From the NCBI RefSeq assembly GCF_017565705.1, contig NZ_JAGDYL010000005.1:62001-126000 (forward strand): a DNA stretch of 64,000 bases. Reading direction: 5' to 3'. The notes beneath the pieces were generated by a model. It did not search any database. It was not told the origin of the DNA and saw nothing but the letters and a program-made list of their open reading frames with translations. Of the stretch, positions 1 through 8,719 are shown in pieces. Numbering within the stretch: position 1 is the first letter of the stretch; the number at the start of each line of letters is the position of its first letter. The DNA is from Leucobacter ruminantium. Lineage in GTDB: Bacteria; Actinomycetota; Actinomycetes; Actinomycetales; Microbacteriaceae. A program made the translations under genes and the position numbers.

Positions 1-80
1 AGCCCTTCAGCACCGAGTACCTCGAGGACGACTACAAGAACACGGTCGCCTGGCAGGACTTCTGGCGCTCCAGCCGCTGA
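1..80 (+). CDS. C-terminal end of an unidentified protein (5' end outside window)
   Basis: Reading in the frame that ends with TGA at 78-80 gives 25 residues, rich in aromatic and acidic residues and ending WQDFWRSSR. The tail is too short to assign a family. It lies upstream of a GntR/UTRA regulator on the same strand and is followed 34 bases later by a strong hairpin, so it is probably the last gene of an upstream transcription unit. No function is claimed. Confidence 0.5.
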   Translation, partial: PFSTEYLEDDYKNTVAWQDFWRSSR

Positions 81-113
81 CCGGTTCGGCCGTACCCCGG
101 CCGCGATGCGGGT

Positions 114-144
114 GGCGAGGGATCGGGACCGCCGATCCCTCGCC
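114..144 (+). terminator. perfect 13-bp hairpin built from two inverted GCGAGGGATC copies
   Basis: Arms at 114-126 and 132-144 (GGCGAGGGATCGG and its exact complement) flank a 5-nt loop. It follows the first stop codon by 34 bases and precedes the GntR gene, so it probably terminates the upstream unit, although no U-tract follows. Both arms contain the repeated octamer GAGGGATC described in the findings, so the stem may be a repeat pair reused as a terminator. Confidence 0.6.
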
Positions 145-222
145 CCGTCGCCGGAGGCGACCTCGGAGGCCATAGCATGAGGGAGACTCCCGGCGCCGTG
201 AGACGAACGAAGCGAGGACACG

Positions 223-981
223 ATGGCACGTGTGGCATTCGAAGAGGCCTTCACCGCGGTGGACCACGCCAGTTCGATCCCCCTCTATCTGCAGATCGTG
301 TTCCAGGTCGACGGTGCGCTGCGCACCGGAAAGCTGGCCCGCGACGCGCTGCTGCCCTCCGAGAACGAGCTCTGCGCCGGCTTCGGGGTGGCCCGTTCGA
401 CGCTCCGTCGCGCGATGGCCAAGCTCGAGGAGCGCGGCATCATCTCGCGCGAGCGGGGGAGAGGAAAGGGCACGCGCATCGTACGGGCGGCTCCGATCAC
501 GCGCACACCGGGCAGTTTCGCGACGCTCTTCGACGCGATCTCGGCCTCGGCGCGGCGGCCGCTCTCGAAGGTGCTGGCGTTCGAGGAGCTGATCGTCGAC
601 GAGGCGCTGGCGGAGCTCACCGAGCTTCCGCTCGGCGCCAAGGTCACGCACATCCTGCGCCACCGGAGCGCGAACGACGAGCCGATCGCGGTGCTGGAGA
701 ACTGGATCCTCTCGGAGTATCTGGGTTTCAATCCCGAGCGTCTGGAGACCGAGAGCCTCGAAGCGCTGCTGCGGGAGAGCGGCGTGCGCATCCACCACGC
801 CGAGTTCGAGTTCGTCGCCGTGCTCGCGACGGGCGAGACCGCGGAGTTCTTCGGGATCCCGGAGGGCACGCCGGTCGTGCAGGAGGTGCGGCGCTCCTTC
901 AACTCGCGGCACCAGTACGAATACTCCTCCCACTACAACCACCCGACGAACGACCGGCTCAGGGGGATCGCGTCCCCCTGA
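223..981 (+). CDS. GntR-family transcriptional regulator, HutC/UTRA type
   Basis: 252 aa. Residues about 18-85 form a winged helix-turn-helix (IPLYLQIV at its start, then LLPSENELCAGFGVARSTLR and a basic wing with RGRGKGT). Residues about 105-245 look like a UTRA ligand-binding domain (LILRHRSANDEPIAVLENW-type strand, ending near YEYSSHYN). HutC-type regulators sense sugars, amino acids or related metabolites in the cytoplasm and usually control the adjacent operon. The ATG at 223 follows GAGGA at a short distance. A 9-bp inverted repeat AGGGGGATC/GTCCCCCT overlaps the gene end (961-978). Target genes are unknown; the following phosphatase and the two oxidoreductases are candidates. Confidence 0.85.
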   Translation: MARVAFEEAFTAVDHASSIPLYLQIVFQVDGALRTGKLARDALLPSENELCAGFGVARSTLRRAMAKLEERGIISRERGRGKGTRIVRAAPITRTPGSFATLFDAISASARRPLSKVLAFEELIVDEALAELTELPLGAKVTHILRHRSANDEPIAVLENWILSEYLGFNPERLETESLEALLRESGVRIHHAEFEFVAVLATGETAEFFGIPEGTPVVQEVRRSFNSRHQYEYSSHYNHPTNDRLRGIASP

Positions 982-1052
982 TCGCGACCGATCGCTGCCC
1001 GGTCGTCGTTCCACCCCGCCGGTAGCGCCGGCGAGAAAGCGATAACCGCACG

Positions 1053-1850
1053 ATGAACCGCACGCAGCACGGAACCACCCGGCCTGCCGAGGTCGACGGG
1101 CCCGCCGAATCCGCCGAGCGCGTCGCGGCCGGACGCATGCTGCTCGACGGCGCTCACAACTTTCGCGACCTCGGCGGGTACGCGGCCTCCGGATCCGCGC
1201 TGCGGCCGGGCCTGCTCTACCGCGCCGACGCGCTGAACGCCCTCACCGACGCCGACCTCGACACGCTGCGCGGGTTGGGCATCGGGCTCGTGCTCGATCT
1301 GCGCGAGGGCACCGAGCGGCTCGCGAACCCCGACCGCGTCGACGGCCTCGGGGTGGAGCACCGCAGCGTGCCGCTGCACGACGATCAGCTCATGAACGCC
1401 GCCGGCGTCACCCAGCCCGCGGTCGACGAGCAGTACCGGCTCTACTGGGAGCGCTTCGGCCATCGCGTGGCGGAGGCCGTCGGAGTGCTGCTCGCCGCAG
1501 AGCGGCCCGCCGTGGTGCACTGCACCGCGGGCAAGGACCGCACGGGCGTCGTCGTCGCCGTGCTGCTCGAACTGCTCGGCGTGCCGCGCGAGACCATCTC
1601 TGCCGACTACCTGGTCTCCTGCCGCTTCCTCGCGGAGAGCCCGTTCTGGGAGCGTGCCGCGCGAGACTACGTGCAGGCCGGGATCCCGCTGTTCACGCTC
1701 GAGGAGGCCAAGGGGGTGCCGCGGGGCGGCATCGTCGTCGAGGTGCTCGACGCCCTCATCGAGCGCCACGGCAGCCTGGAGTCGTTCCTTCTCGCGCACG
1801 GCATCCCGCCGGAATCGATCGATCGGTTCCGTGCGCGCATGCTCGTGTAG
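1053..1850 (+). CDS. tyrosine-protein phosphatase (Y_phosphatase3 / IphP-like)
   Basis: 265 aa, the usual length for this actinobacterial family. The N-terminal signature HNFRDLGGYA (from about residue 34) and the CX5R P-loop HCTAGKDRTG, with Cys157 as nucleophile and the following Arg, identify a cysteine-based phosphatase of the PTP superfamily. There is no signal peptide, so it is cytoplasmic. Family members dephosphorylate phosphotyrosine or phosphoinositide-like substrates; the natural substrate cannot be read from the sequence. It lies 71 bp after the GntR gene and is followed by a strong terminator, so it is either monocistronic or co-transcribed with the regulator. Confidence 0.88.
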   Translation: MNRTQHGTTRPAEVDGPAESAERVAAGRMLLDGAHNFRDLGGYAASGSALRPGLLYRADALNALTDADLDTLRGLGIGLVLDLREGTERLANPDRVDGLGVEHRSVPLHDDQLMNAAGVTQPAVDEQYRLYWERFGHRVAEAVGVLLAAERPAVVHCTAGKDRTGVVVAVLLELLGVPRETISADYLVSCRFLAESPFWERAARDYVQAGIPLFTLEEAKGVPRGGIVVEVLDALIERHGSLESFLLAHGIPPESIDRFRARMLV

Positions 1851-1862
1851 TCCCATCGACCA

Positions 1863-1911
1863 CCCGTGCCGGCGGAGTTCCATCACTCCATCGTCGCTCC
1901 GCCGGCACGGG
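1863..1911 (+). terminator. 15-bp perfect stem terminator after the phosphatase gene
   Basis: CCCGTGCCGGCGGAG at 1863-1877 pairs exactly with 1897-1911 across a 19-nt loop. A pyrimidine-rich tract (TTCCTTCTCCTCC) follows. It begins 13 bases after the phosphatase stop codon. Confidence 0.75.
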
Positions 1912-2019
1912 TTCCTTCTCCTCCGAGAACATCGTGACGAATCCGTCCGTTCATCGACACGGCGCCCGATATTCGGCTAGATTCGTTCCGTTCGCATTTG
2001 TCAGTACAAAGGGGTTCGT

Positions 2020-3018
2020 ATGAGGATCGGGATCATCGGCACGGGTGTGATGGGCGCCTTCCACGCGCAGTGCCTGCATACCGAGGTGTCGGGGGCGGTC
2101 GTCACCGCCCTCGCCGACGTCGATATGGAGCGCGCCCGCGCCGCCGCCGCGGCGATCCCCGGCGCGCTCGCCTTCGACAATGCGCAGGATCTCATCGACT
2201 GCCCCGAGGTCGACGCGGTGCTCATCGCATCGCCCGACTTCCTGCACGCCGAGCAGACCCTCGCCTGCATCGCCGCGGGCAAGCCGACGCTCTGCGAGAA
2301 GCCGCTGTCGTACTCCGTCGCCGACGCCGAGCGCGTCGTCGAAGCGCACCGCGCCGCTGTGGGCGAGGGCATCCCGCTCGTGCACCAGGGCTTCATGCGC
2401 CGCTTCGATCCCGGCTACGTCGAGCAGAAGCGCGTCGTGACCTCGGGCGAGCACGGGCGCCCCGTCATGGTGCACTCGATCGGCCGCGGGGTCGCCTCGG
2501 GCCCCGGCGCCACCGACGAGACGGTGATCTTCAACTCCGCGATCCACGACCTCGACCTCGTGCCGTGGCTGCTCGACTCGCCCGTCACCGAGGTGAGCTG
2601 GCACGCGCCCGAGACGCCGTCGTCTACGGGCGGAGGGCTGAGGGATCCCTTCCTGATCCTCCTCCGCACCGCCGATGGGGCGCTCTCGACCGTCGAGGTC
2701 TTCCTGAACGCGCGCTACGGCTACGACATGCGCTGCGAGGTGGTCTGCGAGAGCGGCGCCGTGTCGATCACCGAGCCGCACCGCGTCGCCGTCTCGACGC
2801 AGCTCGCGACGAGCACCGGCATCCCGGAGGACTTCCGCCCGCGCTTCGCCGAGGCCTACCGCCTCGAACTGCAGGAGTGGGTGACGGCGCTCGACGAGGG
2901 TCGCGCGCCCGCGCTCGCCACCGTGGAGGACGGTGCTGTCGCGACCCGCGTCGCGGCGGCGGCCGTCGCGTCGATGCGGAACGGCGGCGCGTTCGTGAGG
3001 ATCGAGGACGTCGCATGA
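2020..3018 (+). CDS. Gfo/Idh/MocA-family NAD(P)-dependent oxidoreductase (first of a pair)
   Basis: 332 aa, typical length. The N-terminal Rossmann fold carries GTGVMGAFHA (residues 7-16). The family EKP motif follows at residues 93-95, with Lys94 as the expected catalytic lysine. The C-terminal half is the alpha/beta dimerisation and substrate domain. Family members oxidise or reduce cyclitols, sugars or amino sugars; myo-inositol 2-dehydrogenase-like activity is possible but not provable here. The ATG is preceded by AAAGGGG at good spacing. Its stop overlaps the next start (ATGA), so the two oxidoreductases are translationally coupled and probably act on one substrate or in successive steps. 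Confidence 0.85.
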   Translation: MRIGIIGTGVMGAFHAQCLHTEVSGAVVTALADVDMERARAAAAAIPGALAFDNAQDLIDCPEVDAVLIASPDFLHAEQTLACIAAGKPTLCEKPLSYSVADAERVVEAHRAAVGEGIPLVHQGFMRRFDPGYVEQKRVVTSGEHGRPVMVHSIGRGVASGPGATDETVIFNSAIHDLDLVPWLLDSPVTEVSWHAPETPSSTGGGLRDPFLILLRTADGALSTVEVFLNARYGYDMRCEVVCESGAVSITEPHRVAVSTQLATSTGIPEDFRPRFAEAYRLELQEWVTALDEGRAPALATVEDGAVATRVAAAAVASMRNGGAFVRIEDVA

Positions 3019-4052
3019 CCGCCCGTGCGATGCCGCAGCCCGCCGTTCCCGACCCGATGGCCGGGCCGGTGCAGCGCTGGGCGGTCCTCGGCACCGGCTG
3101 GATCGCCGCGCAGTTCGTGCGGGCGCTGCAGCAGAACACGAACCAGCGGGTGGTCGCGGTCGGATCGCGCACCCAGGCACGTGCCGAGGAGTTCGCTGTC
3201 GAGCACGGCATCGAGCGCGCCTACGGCTCGTACGAGGAGCTCGTCGCCGCTGCCGATGTCGACGTCGTCTACGTCGCGACCGGGCATCTCGACCACTTCG
3301 CCCACGCGAAGCTCGCGCTCGAAGCGGGCAGGCCCGTGCTGATCGAGAAGCCGATGACGCCGACCGTCGCCGAGGCGCGGGAACTCGTGGAACTCGCCCG
3401 CGCGAAGGGACTCTTCGCGATGGAGGCGGTCTGGACGCTGGCGCTGCCCCGCTACTCGGTCGTGCGGCAGGTGCTCGCGAGCGGCATGCTCGGCGAGGTG
3501 GTCGAGGTCTCGGCGAACCTCGGCGAGCGCCTCGTCGACCACCACCGCGCCATGGACCCCGCGCAGGGTGGCGGCGCGATGAATGACATCGGCACCTACG
3601 TCATGATGTTCGCGAACGAGGTGCTGCCCGGCCTGCGGGTCGCGGCAGCGCACGGCATGCGGCACGCGGTCGCGGGCGTGGAGGCGCCGGGCGCGATCGG
3701 GCAGTTCCACGCGCTGCTCGCGGACGGGCGCGATCGCCTCGCGACCGTGAGCGCCTCGATGATGGCCGACACCCCGACCACGGCCTACGTCGCGGGCACT
3801 GAGGCGACGCTCGTGCTCGACGCGCCCTTCTACCAGCCCGGTCCGGTCGTCGTGCGCTTCCACGACGGAGAGGAGCTGCGCTACGACGAGCCGGCTCTCG
3901 CCCACACCCAGCTGTTCTGGGAGGCGCTCGAGGTGGCGCGCTGCCTCGATGCGGGTCTCGCCGAGTCGCCGCTGCGGCCGCTCGACCAGACGCTCGCCAC
4001 GCTTTCGCTCATGGAGCGGGCGCGCGAGCTGATGGGCGACCCGTTGCGCTGA
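3015..4052 (+). CDS. Gfo/Idh/MocA-family oxidoreductase (second of a pair)
   Basis: 345 aa. The start is set by the ATGA overlap with the preceding gene. Residues about 20-140 form the nucleotide-binding fold (VLGTGWIAAQFVRAL), with the EKP signature at residues 111-113. The C-terminal domain contains the conserved GGGAMNDIGTY segment of dihydrodiol-dehydrogenase-like members. It is cytoplasmic and NAD(P)-dependent; the substrate is unknown. The 11-residue extension before the Rossmann fold is Pro-rich and probably disordered. It is the last gene of the two-gene operon and converges on the amidase gene only 20 bp downstream. Confidence 0.85.
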   Translation: MTARAMPQPAVPDPMAGPVQRWAVLGTGWIAAQFVRALQQNTNQRVVAVGSRTQARAEEFAVEHGIERAYGSYEELVAAADVDVVYVATGHLDHFAHAKLALEAGRPVLIEKPMTPTVAEARELVELARAKGLFAMEAVWTLALPRYSVVRQVLASGMLGEVVEVSANLGERLVDHHRAMDPAQGGGAMNDIGTYVMMFANEVLPGLRVAAAHGMRHAVAGVEAPGAIGQFHALLADGRDRLATVSASMMADTPTTAYVAGTEATLVLDAPFYQPGPVVVRFHDGEELRYDEPALAHTQLFWEALEVARCLDAGLAESPLRPLDQTLATLSLMERARELMGDPLR

Positions 4053-4057
4053 TCGGC

Positions 4058-4069
4058 GAGGGATCCCTC
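4058..4069. repeat. GAGGGATCCCTC palindrome (iterated repeat) between convergent genes
   Basis: The repeated octamer and its complement overlap to a 12-bp palindrome in the 20-bp gap between two convergent genes. It is one of about 60 copies of the octamer in the window (see findings). Confidence 0.7.
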
Positions 4070-4072
4070 CCC

Positions 4073-5521
4073 TCAGCACCGCATCAGCTGGGCGGCGAGC
4101 CGCAGCAGCTGCGCCTCCGACCCCGCGCGTCCGATGAGCTGAACGCCCATCGAGAGCCCGCCCGGCAGTTCGAGCGTGGGAACCGCGATCGCGGGCAGGC
4201 CCGAGACGTTGACCATCGAGGTGAAGGGCGTCCACTCGCACTGCGCCCGGTAGTCGTCGTCGGGCGCGAGGCTCATGAAGGCCCCGACAGCGGGCGGCGG
4301 TGCGGCCAGGCCCGGCGTCAGCACGATGTCGTAGGCGCCCCACTGATCCCGGAAGTCGGCGGCGATGGCGGTGATGACGGCGGCGGATTCGAGGTGCTCG
4401 TCGAGGGATCGGCCCAGTGCCCGCTCGCGGAACACGCGCGCGAGGTCGGTCAGCCGATCCGCGCCGCCCTCGGGCAGTTCGAGCAGCGAGAGCCCCGCCG
4501 TCCAGCAGCGGGCGAACGTCTCGGGGTAGCGCGGATCGTAGCGGAACTCCGCCTCCTCGACCCGGTGCCCGCGCTCGGCGAGTCGGGAGGCCGCGATCTC
4601 CCACGCCTCGCGCGCCTCCTCGGTGAGCGGCGTGGGGTGCGCGGCCTCGAAGGGCGAGGCGGCGCTGAGCCCGATGCGCAGACCCGTGAGGGCGTCGGCC
4701 GTTCGCACGGCGGCGAGCGCGGATCCCTCGCCGCCGGAGGCGCCCGGGCCTGCGGAAGCGCTCCCGGTCACGGAGGCGCCAGCATGCCCGCGCATCGCAT
4801 CGTAGAGCAGGGCCGCGTCCTCCGGGGTGCGCGCGAGCGGGCCCGAGACGGCGAGGCGCGGTGCGCCGAACGGGTCGACGGGGCCGGGGGTCGGGCCCTC
4901 GAGCAGGTCTGCGGGCACCGAGCCGAGGCCCGGTTTCAGCCCCACGAGCCCGCATGCGAGCGCGGGGATGCGCACCGAGCCGCCTCCGTCGCTGCCCGGG
5001 GCGACGGGCAGCATGCCTGCCGCGACGGCCGCGGCGCTGCCTCCCGAGGAGCCGCCCGGGGTGCGCGAGGGATCGAGCGGATTGCGGGCGGGCGGTGCGA
5101 TGCGGTTCTCGGAGTAGGCGTTGAGGCCGAACTCGGGCACCTGGGTCTTGCCGAGGGAGATCGCCCCGGCGTTGTGCAGCGCCGCGACTCCGGGGGAGTC
5201 TCGGGCGGGGCGCGCGACGGGGAGTGCCGCCGTGCCGAAGGTCGTCGGCGAGCCGATGACATCGACGAGATCCTTGAAGGCGATGGGCATGCCGTGGAGC
5301 GGGGGCAGGCCGGCTCGCTCCGATGCGGGTGTGGCCGCGAAGCGGGCGTCGGCGGCGTGCGCCTCGTCGCGCGCCCGGTCGGCGCTCACAGCGATGAAGG
5401 CGTCGAGGTCGTCGCCCTCGGAGATGCGTCCGAGGAAGTGCTCGACGGCCTCGACGGCGGTGACCTCGCCCCTGCGCAGCGCGTCGCGCAGGGCGACGGC
5501 GGTCTCGGGCAGTGCGCTCAT
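4073..5521 (-). CDS. amidase signature (AS) family hydrolase
   Basis: 482 aa, normal for the family. The Ser-cisSer-Lys triad can be placed: Lys83 in IAFKDLVD, Ser158 in the GGSSGGSAAAVAAG block, and Ser182 in SDGGGSVRIPA. The 24-residue spacing between the two serines is the family standard. AS enzymes hydrolyse carboxamides in the cytoplasm; this one could be an indole-acetamide- or glutamyl-amidase-like enzyme, but the substrate is not evident. No GatB or GatC neighbour exists, so GatA is unlikely. A variable segment near residue 250 (SASAGPGASGGEGSALAAVR) contains the GEGS tetrapeptide encoded by the genome-wide repeat. Confidence 0.88.
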   Translation of the reverse strand: MSALPETAVALRDALRRGEVTAVEAVEHFLGRISEGDDLDAFIAVSADRARDEAHAADARFAATPASERAGLPPLHGMPIAFKDLVDVIGSPTTFGTAALPVARPARDSPGVAALHNAGAISLGKTQVPEFGLNAYSENRIAPPARNPLDPSRTPGGSSGGSAAAVAAGMLPVAPGSDGGGSVRIPALACGLVGLKPGLGSVPADLLEGPTPGPVDPFGAPRLAVSGPLARTPEDAALLYDAMRGHAGASVTGSASAGPGASGGEGSALAAVRTADALTGLRIGLSAASPFEAAHPTPLTEEAREAWEIAASRLAERGHRVEEAEFRYDPRYPETFARCWTAGLSLLELPEGGADRLTDLARVFRERALGRSLDEHLESAAVITAIAADFRDQWGAYDIVLTPGLAAPPPAVGAFMSLAPDDDYRAQCEWTPFTSMVNVSGLPAIAVPTLELPGGLSMGVQLIGRAGSEAQLLRLAAQLMRC

Positions 5522-5592
5522 GACGTCAGCCTACGCAGCCTGCGCTGCTGTCGCACGGGGTCATCGACGACACGTGCGCACGATCCGGGTCG

Positions 5593-5639
5593 GTTGTGGG
5601 GTGTGTCGAGGCGATTCGCCGCGCGACACACCCCACAAC
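5593..5639. other. 16-bp perfect inverted repeat in the amidase / zinc-operon intergenic region
   Basis: GTTGTGGGGTGTGTCG at 5593-5608 is exactly complementary to 5624-5639, with a 15-nt loop. The stem can extend outwards to about 21 bp with two G-T pairs. It lies between divergent genes, upstream of both, so it is not an ordinary end-of-gene terminator. It may be a dispersed intergenic repeat or block read-through into the zinc operon. Confidence 0.6.
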
Positions 5640-5683
5640 TGACCTCGATCGTCGCGGGTCGCACCGTACTGCTTTTGCGAACC

Positions 5684-5714
5684 GTTATCATTTACGGGTA
5701 AAGTGATTGTCGTT
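5684..5714 (+). promoter_or_regulatory. candidate Zur operator / promoter of the zinc operon
   Basis: An AT-rich stretch in GC-rich surroundings carries an imperfect dyad: ATCATTTAC, GGG, then TAAAGTGAT (arms match with one inserted base). A second TGAT-nnn-TCA-like element overlaps its right side. It ends about 20 bases before the ATG of the binding-protein gene and just upstream of the AGGAAG ribosome binding site. Fur-family repressors bind AT-rich dyads in such positions, and a Zur-like gene closes the operon. The assignment is inferred from context. Confidence 0.45.
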
Positions 5715-5733
5715 CTCATTTAGGAAGCGAATC

Positions 5734-6900
5734 ATGGCACCCGTCTCACGCACACCGCGCGTCTCGCGCACCGCATCCATCCTCAAGCCCGCCGCGCTCG
5801 GTGGTCTCGCGCTCGTCGCAGCGCTCGCCCTGAGCTCGTGCTCGAGCACGGCATCGGGCGACGCGGGCGGCGGGGAGGGATCCCTCTCCGTCGTCGCCAC
5901 CACCACGCAGCTCGCGGATTTCACCTCTGAGGTCGGCGGAGACGACGTCGAGGTCACGGGTCTGCTGCAGCCCGGCTCCTCGGCCCACCACTTCGACCCG
6001 ACCCCCGCCGACCTGCTGGCGCTCGGCGAGGCCGACGTGCTGGTGGTCAACGGGGCGGGCCTCGAGACCTTCGTCGACAGCGCGATCGAGGCCTCGGGCT
6101 TCGACGGCGAGATCATCACCGCGGCCCACGGCCTCGACGAGACCGTGCTGCGCGAGATCACGGCGGAGGGCGGCGCCGTCGCGGACGACCACGATCATGC
6201 GCACGAGGGCGAGGTCGCGCACGCCGAGGACGGCGGCGCGCCCGACGAGCACGGCGCCGACGAGCACGGCCACGAGGCCGACGAGCACGGCGAGGAGGCG
6301 CACGACCACGGCGATCACGATCACGGCGACGTGAACCCGCACATCTGGACGAGCCCTCGCAATGCCGAGGGCATGGTCGAGGAGATCGCGAAGGGTCTCG
6401 CGAAGGCCGATCCCGCCGACGCCGAGGACTACGCGCAGCGCGCAGAGGAATACGTTCAGAAGCTCGGCGACCTCGACGCCTGGATCACCGCCCAGTTCGA
6501 GCGCGTGCCGGCCGAGGAGCGGGTGCTCGTGAGCGGCCACGACTCGCTCCGCTACTACCTGCACGACTACGGCATCGAGTTCGCGGGCTCCATCCTGCCG
6601 AGCTTCGAGGACAACGCCGAGCCCAGCGCCGCCGAGATCGACGCGCTCGTGGCCTCGATCAGGGAGCGCGGCGTGAAGGCCGTGTTCGTCGAATCGTCCA
6701 TGAGCCCGAAGCTCGCGCAGACCATCGCGAAGGAGGCCGGCGTGCAGGTCGTCGACGCCGAGTCGCTCTTCGCCGACTCGCTCGGCGCGAAGGGCACCGA
6801 CGGCGAGACCTACATCGGCGCGACCGAGCACAACACCCGCGTGATCCTCGAGGCGTGGGGAGTGGAGCCGCAGCCGCTTCCCGATAGTCTGCAAGGGTGA
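5734..6900 (+). CDS. znuA: zinc ABC transporter substrate-binding lipoprotein, His-rich
   Basis: 388 aa. The ATG at 5734 follows AGGAAG at 5722-5727; an earlier TTG in frame lacks this site. A lipoprotein signal with lipobox LSSC places the modified cysteine at residue 36, so the protein is anchored outside the membrane. It is a metal-binding protein of the A-1 (ZnuA/TroA) class: SSAHHFDPTPAD near residue 83 and NPHIWTSP near 201 supply histidine ligands. Residues 152-203 form a very His/Asp/Glu-rich loop, typical of zinc rather than manganese binders. It delivers Zn2+ to the permeases encoded downstream. A GGEGS segment straight after the lipobox is encoded by a repeat palindrome. Its stop overlaps the next start. 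Confidence 0.9.
   Translation: MAPVSRTPRVSRTASILKPAALGGLALVAALALSSCSSTASGDAGGGEGSLSVVATTTQLADFTSEVGGDDVEVTGLLQPGSSAHHFDPTPADLLALGEADVLVVNGAGLETFVDSAIEASGFDGEIITAAHGLDETVLREITAEGGAVADDHDHAHEGEVAHAEDGGAPDEHGADEHGHEADEHGEEAHDHGDHDHGDVNPHIWTSPRNAEGMVEEIAKGLAKADPADAEDYAQRAEEYVQKLGDLDAWITAQFERVPAEERVLVSGHDSLRYYLHDYGIEFAGSILPSFEDNAEPSAAEIDALVASIRERGVKAVFVESSMSPKLAQTIAKEAGVQVVDAESLFADSLGAKGTDGETYIGATEHNTRVILEAWGVEPQPLPDSLQG
5875..5886. repeat. GAGGGATCCCTC palindrome inside the znuA linker
   Basis: A 12-bp palindromic copy of the iterated repeat encodes Glu-Gly-Ser-Leu in the flexible linker between the lipid-anchored cysteine and the folded domain of the binding protein, a site that tolerates inserts. 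Confidence 0.65.
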
Positions 6901-7769
6901 TTCCCGCCGGTTCGGACCCCGCTCCCGGCGCCGCGTGCGAGACCGTCGGCGTCGGGAGCGCCGCGTCGTCCGGGCACCCCGGGGGTGGCGCGTCCGCGCT
7001 CTCGCTCGTCGGGGCGGCCTTCGGCTACGACGGCGTCACGCGCGTGGAGCGCCTGACACTCGAAGTGCCCGCGGGCACTGCGGTGGCGCTCATCGGCCCC
7101 AACGGTTCGGGCAAGTCGACGCTGCTGCGCGGCATCCTCGGCCTCGCCGAGCTCACGGCGGGCGAAGTGCGGGTGCTCGGAGAGACGCCCCGGCGCGCGC
7201 GGCGCTTCGTCGGCACGCTGCCCCAGGCCGATACCAGGGACGCGAACCTCCCGTTGACGCTGCGGCAGGTGGTGACGATGGGCCTGTACCGCTCGAGGGG
7301 GGCGCTGCGGCCGATCGGCCGAGATGGCCGCACCGCGGTGAGCGGTGCGCTCGAGCGAGTCGGGCTCGCGGCCCTCGCGAGGCGCCGCTTCGGCGAGCTC
7401 TCCGGCGGTCAGCAGCAGCGAGGGATCCTCGCGCGCGCCCTCGTCTCCGATCCGCGCCTGCTGCTGCTCGACGAGCCGTTCAACGGCCTCGACCGCGAGA
7501 ACCGGGAAGCGCTGCTCGGCCTGGTGCGCGGGCTGCGCGAGGAGGGCCGCACGGTGATCGTGTCGACCCACGACCTCGAGATCGCGCAGGAGGCCTGCAC
7601 CCACGTGCTGCTGCTCTCGAGCGGGCACGAGGCCGATCAGCCGGGGCACCCCGCCGCGTTCGGCCCGCTCGACGAGGCGCTCACGCTCGCGGCGGTGCAG
7701 CACGCGTTCCAGGACACGACGGTCGAGCTCGACCACCACACGGTCACGACGACCCGGGAGACCGAGTAG
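6897..7769 (+). CDS. znuC: zinc ABC transporter ATP-binding protein
   Basis: 290 aa, starting with the GTG of a GTGA overlap with the binding-protein gene. ABC ATPase landmarks are in order: Walker A GPNGSGKST near residue 70, a Q-loop near TLPQAD, the signature LSGGQQQRG, Walker B LLLLDEPFNGLD, and the H-loop VIVSTHDLE. It energises import through the two membrane subunits that follow. The first 35 residues are Gly/Ala-rich, have no counterpart in the family core and may be disordered; a later start cannot be excluded. It overlaps the first permease gene by one base. Confidence 0.9.
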   Translation: MIPAGSDPAPGAACETVGVGSAASSGHPGGGASALSLVGAAFGYDGVTRVERLTLEVPAGTAVALIGPNGSGKSTLLRGILGLAELTAGEVRVLGETPRRARRFVGTLPQADTRDANLPLTLRQVVTMGLYRSRGALRPIGRDGRTAVSGALERVGLAALARRRFGELSGGQQQRGILARALVSDPRLLLLDEPFNGLDRENREALLGLVRGLREEGRTVIVSTHDLEIAQEACTHVLLLSSGHEADQPGHPAAFGPLDEALTLAAVQHAFQDTTVELDHHTVTTTRETE

Positions 7770-8719
7770 TGCTCGCCGCGGTCGGATCCCTCGCCTCCGA
7801 GTTCGGTCCGCTCGAGATCTTCGCGCTGCCCTTCATGTGGCGCGCGCTCGCGACGGTCGTCATCCTCGCCGTCGCCGCGGGCGTCGTGGGTCTCTTCATC
7901 GGCTTCCGCGAGCTCGAGTTCGTGAGCGACGGGCTCGTGCACGCCGTCTTCCCCGGCCTCGTCATCGGTGCAGCGGTGGGCGGATCGGCCGCGCTGCTGC
8001 CGGGAGCCGCGGTCGCCGCGGTGATCGCGGCCGTGCTGTTCACCGCGATCGAGCGCCGCGGCGGGGTCGGGGCCGACGCCGCCATCGCGGTCGTGCTCAC
8101 CGGGCTCTTCAGCCTCGGCATCGTGCTCGTGTCGCTGCAGGAGGGCTATGTCTCGCAATTGCAGGATCTGCTGTTCGGGCGCCTGCTGACCGTCACGGAG
8201 GCGCAGCTCGCGCAGGTGCTGGTCGTGGCCGTCGCGGCCGTGCTCGTGGTACTCGCGACCTGGCGGGCCCAGCTGTTCCGCGCGTTCGACGCGGCGGGGG
8301 CCGAGGCCGCCGGCTTCCGCCCGCTCGCGGCCGACCTGTCGCTCGGAGTCGCCGTCGCGCTGCTCGTGGTCGCCGGCGTGCAGGCGCTCGGAGTGCTGAT
8401 GGTGATCGCCCTGCTCACCGTGCCCATGGCCGCCGCGCGACTGCTGACGCGCCGCTTCGCGCTGCTCATCCCGCTCGCGATCCTGCTCCCGCTCGTCGCG
8501 GGCGTCGCGGGTCTGTGGCTCTCGTTCGAGTGGTCGGTCGGTTCGGGGGCGACCGTGTCTCCCGGTGCCGTGGTGGTGCTGCTGCTCATCGCGGGCTACC
8601 TGCTCGCGGCGCTGCTCCGCGTGGTCGTGCTGCGGCGCTCACCGCTGCTGCGGACGGAAACCGGTGGCTCCGGCGACGGCCGCGACGGCGGGCGAGGGAT
8701 CCGGGAGCGCGCCGCATGA
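7769..8719 (+). CDS. znuB: metal ABC transporter permease (first membrane subunit)
   Basis: 316 aa starting with GTG, whose first base is the last base of the previous stop codon (TAG/GTG overlap). The protein shows eight or nine hydrophobic segments and belongs to the ABC-3 permease family (ZnuB/TroC/MntB). The GFRELEFVSDGLVHAVFPG segment after the first membrane span is typical of the family. The C-terminal tail is short, Arg-rich and cytoplasmic, and carries a repeat copy. Two permease genes in tandem suggest a heterodimeric membrane domain, as is common in actinobacterial zinc importers. Confidence 0.87.
   Translation: MLAAVGSLASEFGPLEIFALPFMWRALATVVILAVAAGVVGLFIGFRELEFVSDGLVHAVFPGLVIGAAVGGSAALLPGAAVAAVIAAVLFTAIERRGGVGADAAIAVVLTGLFSLGIVLVSLQEGYVSQLQDLLFGRLLTVTEAQLAQVLVVAVAAVLVVLATWRAQLFRAFDAAGAEAAGFRPLAADLSLGVAVALLVVAGVQALGVLMVIALLTVPMAAARLLTRRFALLIPLAILLPLVAGVAGLWLSFEWSVGSGATVSPGAVVVLLLIAGYLLAALLRVVVLRRSPLLRTETGGSGDGRDGGRGIRERAA

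Noticed and set aside
1998-3014. N-terminal extension of the second oxidoreductase frame over the first gene
   Set aside because: The extension is Arg-rich shadow sequence; the Rossmann fold begins only after the ATGA overlap at 3015.
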